Shown one piece after another: positions 11,143-20,505 of a stretch of DNA of 46,892 nt. Made by a program: the position numbers and the translations under genes. Position 1 is the stretch's first letter; each line of letters begins with the position of its first letter. The notes beneath the pieces are model-generated. The model ran no database searches and had not been told where the DNA came from. It worked only from the letters and a program-made list of their open reading frames with translations. The stretch is from Actinomycetota bacterium (GTDB taxonomy: Bacteria; Actinomycetota; Acidimicrobiia; Acidimicrobiales; Ilumatobacteraceae), in NCBI GenBank assembly GCA_027730505.1, contig JAQCGT010000007.1:1-46892 (forward strand), given 5' to 3'.

Positions 11143-12194
11143 CAGATCGCAACCTTCACAATGGCGGTGACGGCGATGTTCGCCAGGGACAGCGGGATCA
11201 GCACCTTCCAGGCGAATCGCTGGAGTTGATCCTCGCGGAAGCGCGGATACGAGAAGCGGACCCACATGATGATGCCGGTCAGCACCATCATCTTGGTGAG
11301 CATGATCAGTGGGCCGCCGATGTTCATCCAATTGTCGACCTGGTCGAGTGAATCCCAGCCGAACCAAGCGAACGGAACGCCCCAGCCTCCCAAGAAGAGC
11401 ACCGAGGCGATGAATGCGAACACGCCAGCGGTGGCGAACTCGCCAATGAAGAAGATGAGGAAACGGAAACCCGAGTACTCGGTCATGTAGCCCGACACCA
11501 ACTCCGACTCAGCGATCGGCATGTCGAAGGGCACCTGAGTCAACTCGGCCTGCACCGCGATCATGAAGATGAGAAAACCGAGGAACTGGGTGATGACGAA
11601 CGGAAAGCCGATGCCGTCCCAACCGAAGATCGACCCGGTGTTCTGTGCCACGACGATGTCTTGCAGGTTCATCGAGCCGGCCTGGATCACCACGCCGACA
11701 ACAGCCAACACCATCGGCAACTCATACGCGATCAACTGACCGGCGGCACGCAGACCGCCGAGCAGCGAGTACTTGTTGGCACTCGACCAGCCGGCGACGA
11801 GGATGCCGATCACCGACACCGAGCCGATGGCCAAGGCATAGAAAACGCCCGCTGAGAAATTGGTGAACCATGCGTCGGGACCGAAGGGCACAACCACGAC
11901 GAGAAGGAACGTCGACACGAGCACGATGATCGGCGCCATCTTGTAGATGCGCTCATCAGCGTTCTCCGGGATGATGTCTTCTTTCTGCAGCCACTTGCCG
12001 ACCTCGGCGAACAACTGCATCGAACCGAACGGTCCGGCCTCCATCGGTCCGAGACGACTCTGCATGAACGACATCATCTTGAACAAGAACAGGTAGACGA
12101 TGGTTCCCGCCGGCAAGAGCACGGCGGCGATCCCTCCGAGGACCCGCAGAAGTGACTGTCCCCAGTAGGGGATCTCAACGGCGACGTGAAGCAT
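11142..12194 (-). CDS. nuoH: NADH-quinone oxidoreductase subunit H, nuo-2 copy
   Basis: A 350-residue eight-helix NuoH/ND1 protein that forms the quinone chamber with NuoB and Nuo[15 protein letters not shown] followed by [18 protein letters not shown] is the conserved cytosolic loop; [21 protein letters not shown] is the acidic second loop ([12 protein letters not shown]...). The ATG at 12194 sits in a TGATG overlap with nuoD; the longer open frame upstream lies inside nuoD and is rejected. Confidence 0.96.
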   Translation of the reverse strand: MLHVAVEIPYWGQSLLRVLGGIAAVLLPAGTIVYLFLFKMMSFMQSRLGPMEAGPFGSMQLFAEVGKWLQKEDIIPENADERIYKMAPIIVLVSTFLLVVVVPFGPDAWFTNFSAGVFYALAIGSVSVIGILVAGWSSANKYSLLGGLRAAGQLIAYELPMVLAVVGVVIQAGSMNLQDIVVAQNTGSIFGWDGIGFPFVITQFLGFLIFMIAVQAELTQVPFDMPIAESELVSGYMTEYSGFRFLIFFIGEFATAGVFAFIASVLFLGGWGVPFAWFGWDSLDQVDNWMNIGGPLIMLTKMMVLTGIIMWVRFSYPRFREDQLQRFAWKVLIPLSLANIAVTAIVKVAI

Positions 12195-13366
12195 CAGCGA
12201 TCGATATCTCCGAGGATGAAGTACAAGCTCGCCAGAATCGTGATGATGTCGGGCACGTACACACCCTTGAGTACCCACGGGGTGATCGAGATGTTGTTGA
12301 ACGATGCCGAGCGGATCTTGACCCGGAACGGACCGAGGTCACCCTTGCTGACAACGTAATAGCCCATCTCGCCGAGCGGATTCTCCGTCGACACCCAGGC
12401 CTCACCCTCAGGCACCTTGATGATGCGCGGGACCTTGGCCATGACCGGCCCGGCCGGGATGGTCTCGATGAGTTGATCGACGATCTTGGTCGCCTCGCGG
12501 ACTTCCTGCAGTCGGATCCAACAGCGAGCCCAAGAGTCACCGTCGGGATGCGTCCACACGCGGAAGTCGACCTTGTCGTAGGCAAGCGGGAGCTTCTGGT
12601 CACGGCGAAGGTCCCAGTCGACGCCCGAGGCGCGAAGATTTGCACCCGACAGGCCGTATTCCTTGGCGACTTCAGCAGGGATGACACCGATGCCGCGGGT
12701 TCGGCTCTGGAAGATCTCATTGCCGAAGAGGAGGTCCTCGATCTCGTCACAGAAGTTGCGCAACTTCTTCATGACCTGCCGCGTCTCGTCGATCCAGCCC
12801 TTGGGAAGATCGTCCTTGAGCCCGCCGATGCGATCAAAGTTCGGGTGGAACCGCCCGCCAGTCGCCCCCTCGATGAGGTTGAGCACGTATTCACGGTCAC
12901 GGAACGCCATGAACACCGGCGTCACAGCGCCCATCTGTACGCCCAGATCGCCGAGGAACAAGCTGACGTTGGCGATCCTCGAGAGTTCGAACAGGATCGT
13001 GCGGATGTGCTGGGCACGAGGCGGGGCCTCCACCTCCATCAACTGCTCGGCAGCGAGGATGAACGGCACCTCGTTGGCGAACGACCCGAGCCAGTCGATG
13101 CGGTTGATGAGCGCTGTCACCTGCGGGTATGTACGGACCTCGGTGAGCTTCTCATAGCCACGGTGCATATAGCCCGCTACGGGCTCAGCCCAGACGACCT
13201 GCTCGCCATCGAGGCGAGCGATGATCCGAAGGGTGCCGTGGGTGGCGGGGTGCTGAGGACCGATGTTGAGGGTCATGCCCTCAGTTTCGAGTTCGACGTT
13301 GAGGCGGGCATCGGCGGCTTGGGCCGCGATGTACGAGAGTTGTTGGCGCTCCGAGAGCATGGTCAT
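12194..13366 (-). CDS. nuoD: NADH-quinone oxidoreductase subunit D, nuo-2 copy (HRG type)
   Basis: A 390-residue NuoD (49-kDa/NDUFS2) protein that lines the quinone site next to cluster N2. [11 protein letters not shown] (residues 34-44) holds the quinone-site histidines. GYMHRGYEK at 65-73 carries Arg69, which corresponds to the arginine near N2 that is symmetrically dimethylated in mitochondrial complex I; the other NuoD in this window has threonine there. The protein ends in the usual FILGDIDR. It overlaps nuoC by 4 bases (ATGA); an ATG two codons in is an alternative start. Confidence 0.97.
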   Translation of the reverse strand: MTMLSERQQLSYIAAQAADARLNVELETEGMTLNIGPQHPATHGTLRIIARLDGEQVVWAEPVAGYMHRGYEKLTEVRTYPQVTALINRIDWLGSFANEVPFILAAEQLMEVEAPPRAQHIRTILFELSRIANVSLFLGDLGVQMGAVTPVFMAFRDREYVLNLIEGATGGRFHPNFDRIGGLKDDLPKGWIDETRQVMKKLRNFCDEIEDLLFGNEIFQSRTRGIGVIPAEVAKEYGLSGANLRASGVDWDLRRDQKLPLAYDKVDFRVWTHPDGDSWARCWIRLQEVREATKIVDQLIETIPAGPVMAKVPRIIKVPEGEAWVSTENPLGEMGYYVVSKGDLGPFRVKIRSASFNNISITPWVLKGVYVPDIITILASLYFILGDIDR

Positions 13367-13995
13367 GACTCGTCACCTCCGTCAGCAGCGGCCGGCATCG
13401 GTTCGACGTCCACGATGCCCGGCCATGGCTTCACCATGCGGGCGAGCAGTGGGAAGTCCTTGCGAAGCGGAAAGCCCTCGAAATCTCCCGGCAGATACAT
13501 GTTGCGCAGGTCAGGATGACCGTCGAAGTGGATCCCGAACATCTCGTGGGTCTCGCGCTCATGCCAGTTCGCACCGGCATGCACCGCAATCCACGACGGT
13601 GCCGTCATCACGCCGTCAGCATCGGGAACGAGATCGGCCTTGAGCGTCACCGCGACGTGCCGCCGAATGTCGTTGACCCGAGCGAGCAACTGGAATCGGG
13701 ACTCCCCACCGGCATATCCCTGACGAATCTCCGACGCCGACGGATCGTCCTCTGCTGGTTCGGCCGAGGGGTCGTCCTCGCCTCGACCGTACGGCGACGG
13801 CATCCAGTCGATCGCTGACAGAAAACAGAAGTAGTCGAAGCCCTGATCGCGCAATGCCTGACCGGCCCGACGCCATGCGTCCACCGACACTCTGACCCAC
13901 ACGTCGACCTCGGACATCAGATGGACGTCGAGTACGTCATCCCCGAGATCGGCGCGCAAACGCTCGACCACCGACTCGCGCAGGGTGTCACTCAA
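13363..13995 (-). CDS. nuoC: NADH-quinone oxidoreductase subunit C, nuo-2 copy
   Basis: A NuoC (30-kDa) subunit of about 210 residues. [22 protein letters not shown] and LRKDFPL are the family core ([20 protein letters not shown]). An acidic insert of about 20 residues rich in Asp, Glu, Pro and Ala follows the PSPYGRG segment. No ATG or GTG lies near the nuoB stop, so a TTG at 13995, overlapping nuoB by 8 bases, is the most economical start; this is inferred, and a TTG a few codons upstream is possible. Confidence 0.9.
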   Translation of the reverse strand: MSDTLRESVVERLRADLGDDVLDVHLMSEVDVWVRVSVDAWRRAGQALRDQGFDYFCFLSAIDWMPSPYGRGEDDPSAEPAEDDPSASEIRQGYAGGESRFQLLARVNDIRRHVAVTLKADLVPDADGVMTAPSWIAVHAGANWHERETHEMFGIHFDGHPDLRNMYLPGDFEGFPLRKDFPLLARMVKPWPGIVDVEPMPAAADGGDES

Positions 13996-14536
13996 TTGGA
14001 CCGCCCCCAACCACGATGGGCTCAGACTCGGCTCGTTGCAGCGGAGTGAAACCCTCACCCCGCCAGCGCGCCGCCATGTCCTCGTTCTTGATGCGCTGCT
14101 GGAGCAGAACCACACCCTCAAGCAGTGCCTCAGGCCTCGGCGGGCATCCGGGCACATAGACATCGACCGGAATGATCTGATCGACGCCCTTCGTGACCGA
14201 ATACGAGTCCCAATACGGGCCCCCGCAGTTGGCGCATGACCCCATCGAGATCACGTACTTCGGTTCGGGCATCTGCTCGTACAGGCGCTTGACCGCCGGC
14301 GCCATCTTGTCCGTGACGGTGCCTGAGACGACCACCAGGTCCGCCTGACGGGGGCTGGCAGGCAGCGGGATCACACCGAGGCGCATCACGTCGTATCGAG
14401 GAGAGCCGAACGCTGCGCCCATCTCGATGGCACAGCACGCCAGACCCCATTGGTACACCCACATCGAGTAGGAGCGACCCAGGTTGAACAACTTGGTGAG
14501 CGGGGCCGGCAGGCGGCCACGATCGACTAGACCCAT
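13988..14536 (-). CDS. nuoB: NADH-quinone oxidoreductase subunit B, nuo-2 copy
   Basis: A 182-residue NuoB (PSST) subunit binding the terminal [4Fe-4S] cluster N2. Ligands C34-C35 (tandem, GLACCAIEM), C101 and C131 are all present. The start [10 protein letters not shown] at 14536 overlaps the end of nuoA by 10 bases; the upstream open frame lies within nuoA. The sequence differs widely from the nuoB at 32897, so the two operons are not a recent duplication. Confidence 0.96.
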   Translation of the reverse strand: MGLVDRGRLPAPLTKLFNLGRSYSMWVYQWGLACCAIEMGAAFGSPRYDVMRLGVIPLPASPRQADLVVVSGTVTDKMAPAVKRLYEQMPEPKYVISMGSCANCGGPYWDSYSVTKGVDQIIPVDVYVPGCPPRPEALLEGVVLLQQRIKNEDMAARWRGEGFTPLQRAESEPIVVGGGPIE

Positions 14537-14892
14537 CGGAGGAGTCCTCGCTTCCAGGCGTAGACCAGGCCGTCGAGCAGCAGCACGATGAAGGCGAGCA
14601 TGGTGACGAGGCCGAACACCCCGTATCGCTCGGTGGCAGCTGCCCACGGGAAGATGAACACAGCCTCCACGTCGAAAATCACGAACAGGAGGGCGAACAC
14701 GTAATACCGCACCTGGCTCTGCGACCAGCCCATGCCAACGGGATCAACACCTGACTCGTAAGCCAGGAGTTTTTCGGCACTCGGACGGGATGGACGGATC
14801 GCAGCGGCGATGCCCAGCAAGAGACCAGCCAGGACGATCGCCGCCAATCCGAACCAGACGACGGTGAGGTAATCGCGCAGGAAGAGCGACAT
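14527..14892 (-). CDS. nuoA: NADH-quinone oxidoreductase subunit A, nuo-2 copy
   Basis: A 121-residue three-helix NuoA/ND3 subunit, of normal family length. YESGVDPVG is the position of the mobile TM1-TM2 loop (a conserved cysteine of many NuoA proteins is replaced by valine: ESGV versus ECG-type), and [12 protein letters not shown] is the TM2 signature with its membrane acids. It is the first gene of the nuo-2 operon and is divergent from the MFS gene with a 56-base gap. Confidence 0.95.
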   Translation of the reverse strand: MSLFLRDYLTVVWFGLAAIVLAGLLLGIAAAIRPSRPSAEKLLAYESGVDPVGMGWSQSQVRYYVFALLFVIFDVEAVFIFPWAAATERYGVFGLVTMLAFIVLLLDGLVYAWKRGLLRWV

Positions 14893-14901
14893 CGTCTGCC
14901 G

Positions 14902-14907
14902 AGGCTA
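14902..14907 (-). promoter_or_regulatory. Putative -10 (TAGCCT) for the nuo-2 operon
   Basis: TAGCCT on the minus strand lies 9 bases before the nuoA ATG in the 56-base divergent gap. No convincing -35 is visible. The nuo-2 transcript would have at most a very short leader. Confidence 0.35.
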
Positions 14908-14936
14908 CCAGTCGGCGCGAACCGTGTCCCAAACCC

Positions 14937-14942
14937 TAGGGT
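14937..14942 (+). promoter_or_regulatory. Putative -10 (TAGGGT) for the MFS gene
   Basis: TAGGGT is followed by exactly six bases and then the GTG start at 14949, the same TANNNT-N6-GTG layout seen at 39385 and 42339. It points to leaderless transcription. Confidence 0.45.
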
Positions 14943-14948
14943 GCCTTC

Positions 14949-16133
14949 GTGACCTCCCGCCCCGGCACCCGGATCCTTCCCCTCGTGTTCGCGGTGACGC
15001 TGACGGGCATTATGGGCAATTCGCTGGTGTCTCCTCTCATCCCCGACATCCTCGACACATTCGGACGATCCGACGCATCCGCCGGGCCCCTCGTGGCCGC
15101 CGCATCGCTCCCCGGCATCTTCCTCGCACCCTTGATCGGCATCGCCGCCGACCGTTGGGGACGCCGCCCGGTGCTCACCGGCTGCCTTGCCATCTTCGGT
15201 GCAGCGGGACTCGTGACAGCGCTCGCCCCCAACTTCACCGTGCTGATCCTCACCCGGCTGCTCATGGGAACGGGGTCCGCCGGTCTCATCAACCTCGGCG
15301 TCGTGCTCATCGGCGACCACTTCGACGGCCCTGAGCGAACCACCTGGATCGGCCGCAACGCGGCGATGCTCACCGTCGGGGTTGCGGTGGTTCCACTGAC
15401 CTCGGGCGTGATCGCTGAATTCGTCGGCTGGAGACTGGCAACGACGGGATACACGATCGGATTCCTGACCGCGATCTGGGCATGGCGACTACTCGCCGGC
15501 GAACAGCGCCGGGAGGCCAGGACGGTCAGATCTCAACTCGGAGGAATCCGGATCGCACTCAAAAACCCGGTGATCGCCACGACGCTCGGCGTCGGCACGC
15601 TCACCTTCGCCATCATCTTCGGCGTATTCCTCACCGCGATGCCCACCCACCTTGAGAACGAGTTCGACCTGTCGTCGGGGTGGCGCGGGATGATCATCGG
15701 TGTGCCGGCCTTGACCTCTGCGCTGACGGGGTTCAACCTCGGGAGGATCCGTGGTCGGTTCTCGGTGCGCTGGGTGTTGGCACTCAGCGCTGCCAGCTGG
15801 GTTGTCGGCATGTCCCTCATCGGCCTCGCCGGAACGCTCGTCGTGCTCATCATCGGCGCGCTCTCCTATGGAATCGGCGAGGGCGCTCTCATCCCGAATC
15901 TTCAGGAGGTGGCGGTGACGGCTGCGCCACCGGAACACCGCGGCGCTGTGGTTGCGACATGGGTCGGCTTCGCACGGCTCGGGCAGACCACCGGGCCACT
16001 GCTGGCCGGAGCCGTGCTCTCCACCTCTGGGGCACCGACCGTCTTCGCCGCCGGCGCTGTCGCCTCCGCCGGTGCCGTTCTCGTGTTCCTGCTGGGTCCG
16101 ATCGGCCGGACCCCCAAACCTGCGGCATCATGA
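14949..16133 (+). CDS. Major facilitator superfamily transporter
   Basis: A 394-residue protein with 12 predicted helices. The loop between helices 2 and 3 carries the MFS motif A form GIAADRWGRRPVL near residues 65-77, and helix 4 has LTRLLMGTGSAG. It resembles drug/proton antiporters of the DHA1 type, but substrates cannot be read from sequence. It is divergent from the nuo-2 operon and is followed within 4 bases by selO, so the two are probably co-transcribed. GTG start. Confidence 0.85.
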   Translation: MTSRPGTRILPLVFAVTLTGIMGNSLVSPLIPDILDTFGRSDASAGPLVAAASLPGIFLAPLIGIAADRWGRRPVLTGCLAIFGAAGLVTALAPNFTVLILTRLLMGTGSAGLINLGVVLIGDHFDGPERTTWIGRNAAMLTVGVAVVPLTSGVIAEFVGWRLATTGYTIGFLTAIWAWRLLAGEQRREARTVRSQLGGIRIALKNPVIATTLGVGTLTFAIIFGVFLTAMPTHLENEFDLSSGWRGMIIGVPALTSALTGFNLGRIRGRFSVRWVLALSAASWVVGMSLIGLAGTLVVLIIGALSYGIGEGALIPNLQEVAVTAAPPEHRGAVVATWVGFARLGQTTGPLLAGAVLSTSGAPTVFAAGAVASAGAVLVFLLGPIGRTPKPAAS

Positions 16134-16137
16134 TGTT

Positions 16138-17577
16138 GTGGTAACGGTGCCGTTCCGCCTCGAGGCAACCTATGCGAGAGCGCTCCCCGCGCTCGCCCAG
16201 TCTTGGCGGGCAACCACGCCGAGCAACCCATCAATGGTGCTCACCAACCCAGCGCTCGCCACCGAACTCGGAATCGACCCTGCCTGGCTCGGCACGCCTG
16301 AAGCCGTTGCAGCACTGTCGGGGGCTGAAGCGATCGATGGCACCGAACCAGTCGCTCTCCTCTACGCCGGGCACCAGTTCGGCTCGTATTCACCGAGGCT
16401 CGGTGACGGACGTGCGCTCCTCCTCGGCGAGATCGTGACCGATGACTCCCGTCGGTTCGACCTCCACCTGAAGGGATCGGGCCGAACCCCGTTCGCGCGG
16501 GGCGGCGATGGTCTGGCGAGCCTCGGCCCCATGTTGCGCGAGTACCTCATGGGTGAGGCGATGCACGCCCTCGGCATTCCCACCACCCGGTCACTGGCGG
16601 TGATCGAGACCGGAGATTCGGTGCGGCGCGAGACCATGCTTCCTGGCGCGATCCTTGTACGTGTCGCCTCGTCACACATCAGGGTGGGCACGTTCCAGTA
16701 CGCCGCCGCCACGGGCGACATCAACCTCGTGCGCGCTCTCGCCGACCACGCCATCGCACGTCACCACCCCCGGGCGCTCGAATCCGACCAGCCATACCTC
16801 GCCCTGTTCGACGCCGTGGTCGAGACCCAGGCTGCGCTCATCGCCGAGTGGCTGCTTGTCGGCTTCATCCATGGCGTCATGAACACCGACAACATGACGA
16901 TCTCAGGTGAGACCATCGACTACGGACCGTGCGCGTTCATGGAACGGGTCGATCCGCTCACGGTGTTCTCCTCCATCGACCAAGGTGGGCGCTACGCCTT
17001 CGGCCGTCAGCCCTCAATCGGTCAATGGAACCTCGCCCGGCTCGCCGAGACCCTGCTCGGCCTCATCGACGACGACCCCGAGCAGGCCGCCAGTGCTGCT
17101 ACCGAGGTGCTCGGGACCTTCGGCGAGCGATTCTCCGCCCGTTGGCACGCCGGCATGCGCGCACGGCTCGGACTCACCGAGCATCGAGACGGCGATGAAA
17201 CGCTGAACGAGGACCTCATCGCCACCCTGCACGAGCGCGGACTCGATCTGATTTCCACCATGCGCTCGCTGTCAACACACCTGCGAGGCGCGAGAGTCGA
17301 TCTCGGTGGCTGGACGGAACGCTGGGAGACCCGACTCGCCACCGAGGGCCGTGAACCAATGACCGTCGCCGCCGAGATGGACCTTGTCAATCCCTTCGTG
17401 GTGCCTCGGAACCTTGCCGTCCAGCAAGCGCTCGACACCGCCGTCGCCGGAGATCTGACCGAATTTCATCGGCTGATGAGTGAACTCGCCGATCCATATA
17501 CCCAGCGGGACGGTCTCGACGATCTGGCCCTGCCGGGACCGGCAGCACCCGGATTTCGGACCTTCTGCGGGACCTAG
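16138..17577 (+). CDS. selO: SelO (YdiU) protein adenylyltransferase pseudokinase
   Basis: The 479-residue protein has the SelO fold, a kinase-like domain that binds ATP upside down and transfers AMP to Ser/Thr/Tyr of proteins, reported to act in redox homeostasis. Landmarks: GHQFGSYSPRLGDGRA (about 78-93), K112 in DLHLKGSGRTPF, D251/N252 in HGVMNTDNM and D261 in DYGP, matching the catalytic base and metal-ligand pattern. The C-terminus TFCGT keeps the family cysteine near the end. GTG at 16138 is chosen because it gives the family N-terminus and follows the MFS stop by 4 bases; GTG at 16147 is the alternative. Its TAG stop interlocks with that of the convergent aldehyde dehydrogenase. Confidence 0.94.
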   Translation: MVTVPFRLEATYARALPALAQSWRATTPSNPSMVLTNPALATELGIDPAWLGTPEAVAALSGAEAIDGTEPVALLYAGHQFGSYSPRLGDGRALLLGEIVTDDSRRFDLHLKGSGRTPFARGGDGLASLGPMLREYLMGEAMHALGIPTTRSLAVIETGDSVRRETMLPGAILVRVASSHIRVGTFQYAAATGDINLVRALADHAIARHHPRALESDQPYLALFDAVVETQAALIAEWLLVGFIHGVMNTDNMTISGETIDYGPCAFMERVDPLTVFSSIDQGGRYAFGRQPSIGQWNLARLAETLLGLIDDDPEQAASAATEVLGTFGERFSARWHAGMRARLGLTEHRDGDETLNEDLIATLHERGLDLISTMRSLSTHLRGARVDLGGWTERWETRLATEGREPMTVAAEMDLVNPFVVPRNLAVQQALDTAVAGDLTEFHRLMSELADPYTQRDGLDDLALPGPAAPGFRTFCGT

Positions 17578-19001
17578 ACAGCGAACCCGATGGCCTTGGT
17601 CTCGAGGTACTCGGCAATCCCCTCGTGCGATCCCTCGCGGCCGATACCTGAGTCCTTCATGCCGCCAAAGGGCACCGAAGCAGACGTCGGGTTGACATCG
17701 TTCACGCCGATGATCCCGAAGCGCAGTCCCTCAGCCGTACGGATGGCTGTCGAGACGTCATTCGTGTACACGTAGGCCGCCAAGCCGAAATCGGTGTCAT
17801 TGGCCATCGCCACCACCTCATCGACATCGCCGTACGCGATGATCGGCGCCACCGGACCGAAGGTCTCCTCGCGGTAGATCGCCATATCGTCGCGAACGCC
17901 AGCGAGCAAGGTCGGCGCATAGAAGTGGCCGGCGGCGAATTCGCCCTCGTCCAGACGACGACCTCCGACGAGGGCCTCAGCACCCTTGGAGACCGCGTCA
18001 TCCACCTGAGCAGCCACCTTGGCCACTGCTGCCTCATTGACCAACGGTCCCACACCGACGCCTTCGGTGAAACCGTTGCCGGCGCGCACCTTCGACACCC
18101 GCTCCACCATGGTCTCGGTGAAGGCATCGGCGTGCTGTGACGGCACATAGAGGCGATTCGGGCTGATACACGCCTGGCCCGAGTTCAAGAACTTGAGCGC
18201 CGCTGCGCCCTTGGCGGCGCGCACCGGATCGGCATCGGGGAAGACGATGAACGGGGCGTGCCCGCCGAGCTCAACCGACACCCGCTTGAGATTCGCCGAG
18301 GCGCGTCCGGCGAGCAACCGTCCAACCGGCGTCGATCCGGTGAAGGTGATCTTGCGCACCCGGGGATCGTCGGTGAACACATCACCGATGGGGCGGGGAT
18401 CGCGGGCCGTCACCATGTTGATGACACCGGCCGGAATTCCAGCATCGATGAACACGTCGAACACGGCCTTCGCGCACAACGGCGTGTCCTCGGCTGGCTT
18501 CAACACCAACGTGCACCCCGCTGCAAGCGCCGGACCCATCTTGCGGGTGAGCATCGACACGGGATAGTTCCACGGTGTCACCATCGCCACGACACCAACT
18601 GGCTGGCGCAGCACCAAGAAGCGCTGATCAGCACGCTGCGAGGGCAACCATTCACCCACGACCCGGGTCGCTTCTTCGGAGTAATACCGCAAGAAGTCCG
18701 CTGCGTAATTCACCTCATTGCGGGCAGCCTTCACGGGCTTGCCCTGCTCGCGGGTCATCAAGCGAGCGATCTCGTCCGCCCGTTCGGTCATCAGACGCCA
18801 TGCTGTCAACAACAGATCCGAACGCTCACGCGCTGTCGTCGAGGCCCATGAGGAGAACGCCGTGTCGGCGGCACCGATCGCCCGTGTGGCATCAACGGCA
18901 TCGCCGTCAGGCATCGAGCCGATTACCTCCCCGGTCGCCGGGTCGGTCACCTCAAAGAAGCGACCCGAGGCCGCTTCGCACCACTCGCCATTGATGAACA
19001 T
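17574..19001 (-). CDS. NAD(P)+-dependent aldehyde dehydrogenase, succinate-semialdehyde type
   Basis: A 475-residue ALDH-superfamily enzyme closest in look to GabD succinate-semialdehyde dehydrogenases. Catalytic parts are visible: TPWNYP (oxyanion asparagine), LKPAEDTP (NAD(P) lysine), VELGGHAP (general base glutamate) and NSGQACISP (nucleophile cysteine). The ATG at 19001 starts MFINGEWCEA one base after the nuoN stop; an upstream TTG at 19022 is possible but less likely. It is the last gene of the minus-strand run and may supply reducing equivalents; the aldehyde used is not certain. Confidence 0.88.
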   Translation of the reverse strand: MFINGEWCEAASGRFFEVTDPATGEVIGSMPDGDAVDATRAIGAADTAFSSWASTTARERSDLLLTAWRLMTERADEIARLMTREQGKPVKAARNEVNYAADFLRYYSEEATRVVGEWLPSQRADQRFLVLRQPVGVVAMVTPWNYPVSMLTRKMGPALAAGCTLVLKPAEDTPLCAKAVFDVFIDAGIPAGVINMVTARDPRPIGDVFTDDPRVRKITFTGSTPVGRLLAGRASANLKRVSVELGGHAPFIVFPDADPVRAAKGAAALKFLNSGQACISPNRLYVPSQHADAFTETMVERVSKVRAGNGFTEGVGVGPLVNEAAVAKVAAQVDDAVSKGAEALVGGRRLDEGEFAAGHFYAPTLLAGVRDDMAIYREETFGPVAPIIAYGDVDEVVAMANDTDFGLAAYVYTNDVSTAIRTAEGLRFGIIGVNDVNPTSASVPFGGMKDSGIGREGSHEGIAEYLETKAIGFAV

Positions 19002-19002
19002 G

Positions 19003-20505
19003 TCAGCGAGCGTAGGCGGCAACCGACTCGGTCGCCGAGAGCAACCAGTCGGGCCACACGCCCACCGCCAGGGTGAACACTGCAGCGAGCGTCACCGCAA
19101 TCGCCGTCAATCCCGGAACTCGCTCGGCCTCGGCCCCATCGGGTGAATCCTGTAGCCACACACTGACCATGATGCGCAGGTAGAGGAATGCAGCGATGAC
19201 CGCCGCCAGCATTGCGATGATTGCGATCGCATAGCTGCGCTCGGCGACCGCTTCTTGGATGACACCCCACTTGGCGACGAAACCCGAGGTGAGTGGCACA
19301 CCCGCTTGGGCGAGCAAGAACACCGTGAGCGCAAGCGCGAGCGCCGGACGCCGCTGGGCGAGACCGGCGAACGAGTCGAGTCCGGTCGAACCGTCGTGAC
19401 TGCGACCGACCACCGTGGCAACAGCAAATGACCCGACCACGAGCACCCCATAGAGCACGAGGTACACCAATACGGCCTGCACACCCGCGCCCGCATCGGC
19501 TTCACCGGCCCGATGCCCAGCCGCCTCCACCCCGACGAGGATGAACCCGGCGTGGCTGACCGACGAGTAGGCAAGCATCCGCTTCACGTCGGTCTGCACC
19601 ACCGCCAGCACCGAACCCACCACCAATGAGAGCACTGCCAACACCCAAATCGCGGGCCGCCAGTCATCACGATGGAAGGGCAGCGCCACCACCAACACCC
19701 GAAGCATCGCAGCGAACGCCGCGGCCTTGCCGACCGAAGCCATGAAGGCGGTCACATTCGATGGCGCCCCCTGATAGACGTCGGGCGACCACACGTGGAA
19801 CGGAACGGCCGACACCTTGAAGGCAAGGCCCACCAGCAACAAGGCCACACCGGCGAGCACCAGCGCGTCATTGCGCTCGACGGTCACCGTCGTCTGGAAC
19901 CAGACGATGATCTCGCTGATCGAGGTCGACCGGGTACCTCCGTAGAGCAGTGCGATGCCATAGAGGAAGAAAGCCGAGGCGAAACCGCCGAGCACGAAGT
20001 ACTTCATGCCCGACTCCTGGCTGCCCGCCCGGCGCCGATCGCTCGCTGCCAGCACGTACAGCCCGAGCGACAAGGTCTCAAGACCGAGGAACATGACGAT
20101 CAACTCATTTGCTGCCGCCATCACCATCGCCCCGACAGCAGCCGTCAACAACAGCGCATAGATCTCCGGGCCATCGTTCGACGTCGCACGCAACTCACCG
20201 TCGGAGATCAACGCAACGAGCGCCGTGGCACCGAGAATTCCGAGGGTGACCAGCACTGCGAAACGATCATGGGCCAGCGCTCCCCCGACCAGAGTCGACG
20301 GACCTGAGTCGCCGATGTCGTCCCAGACGAACAGAGCCAGCACCGCCGAGGTGACCGTGACAGCCACCGTCGCCCATGCGTACATCCCACCACGCCACCG
20401 GGGAGTCAGCGCACCAACCACCATGAGCACGATCGCGCCACCCACCATCGCCAGATACGGCGAGAGCGCGAACCAGTCGACCTCGGGTCCGACGAACGGC
20501 ATCAC
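19003..20505 (-). CDS. nuoN: NADH-quinone oxidoreductase subunit N, nuo-1 copy
   Basis: A 500-residue ND2/NuoN antiporter-like subunit with the variant motif FHVWSPDVYQGAPSNVTAF. It starts with GTG (or the adjacent ATG at 20502), overlapping the nuoM stop, and is followed after one base by the aldehyde dehydrogenase. It is the last Nuo gene of the 14-subunit set. Confidence 0.95.
   Translation of the reverse strand: MMPFVGPEVDWFALSPYLAMVGGAIVLMVVGALTPRWRGGMYAWATVAVTVTSAVLALFVWDDIGDSGPSTLVGGALAHDRFAVLVTLGILGATALVALISDGELRATSNDGPEIYALLLTAAVGAMVMAAANELIVMFLGLETLSLGLYVLAASDRRRAGSQESGMKYFVLGGFASAFFLYGIALLYGGTRSTSISEIIVWFQTTVTVERNDALVLAGVALLLVGLAFKVSAVPFHVWSPDVYQGAPSNVTAFMASVGKAAAFAAMLRVLVVALPFHRDDWRPAIWVLAVLSLVVGSVLAVVQTDVKRMLAYSSVSHAGFILVGVEAAGHRAGEADAGAGVQAVLVYLVLYGVLVVGSFAVATVVGRSHDGSTGLDSFAGLAQRRPALALALTVFLLAQAGVPLTSGFVAKWGVIQEAVAERSYAIAIIAMLAAVIAAFLYLRIMVSVWLQDSPDGAEAERVPGLTAIAVTLAAVFTLAVGVWPDWLLSATESVAAYAR

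Noticed and set aside
12152-13519. A 455-codon plus-strand frame opposite nuo-2 nuoD and nuoC
   Set aside because: It mirrors the codon phase of clear nuoD/nuoC genes; composition (Arg, His, Asp, Leu) is that of antisense frames in GC-rich DNA and shows no domain.
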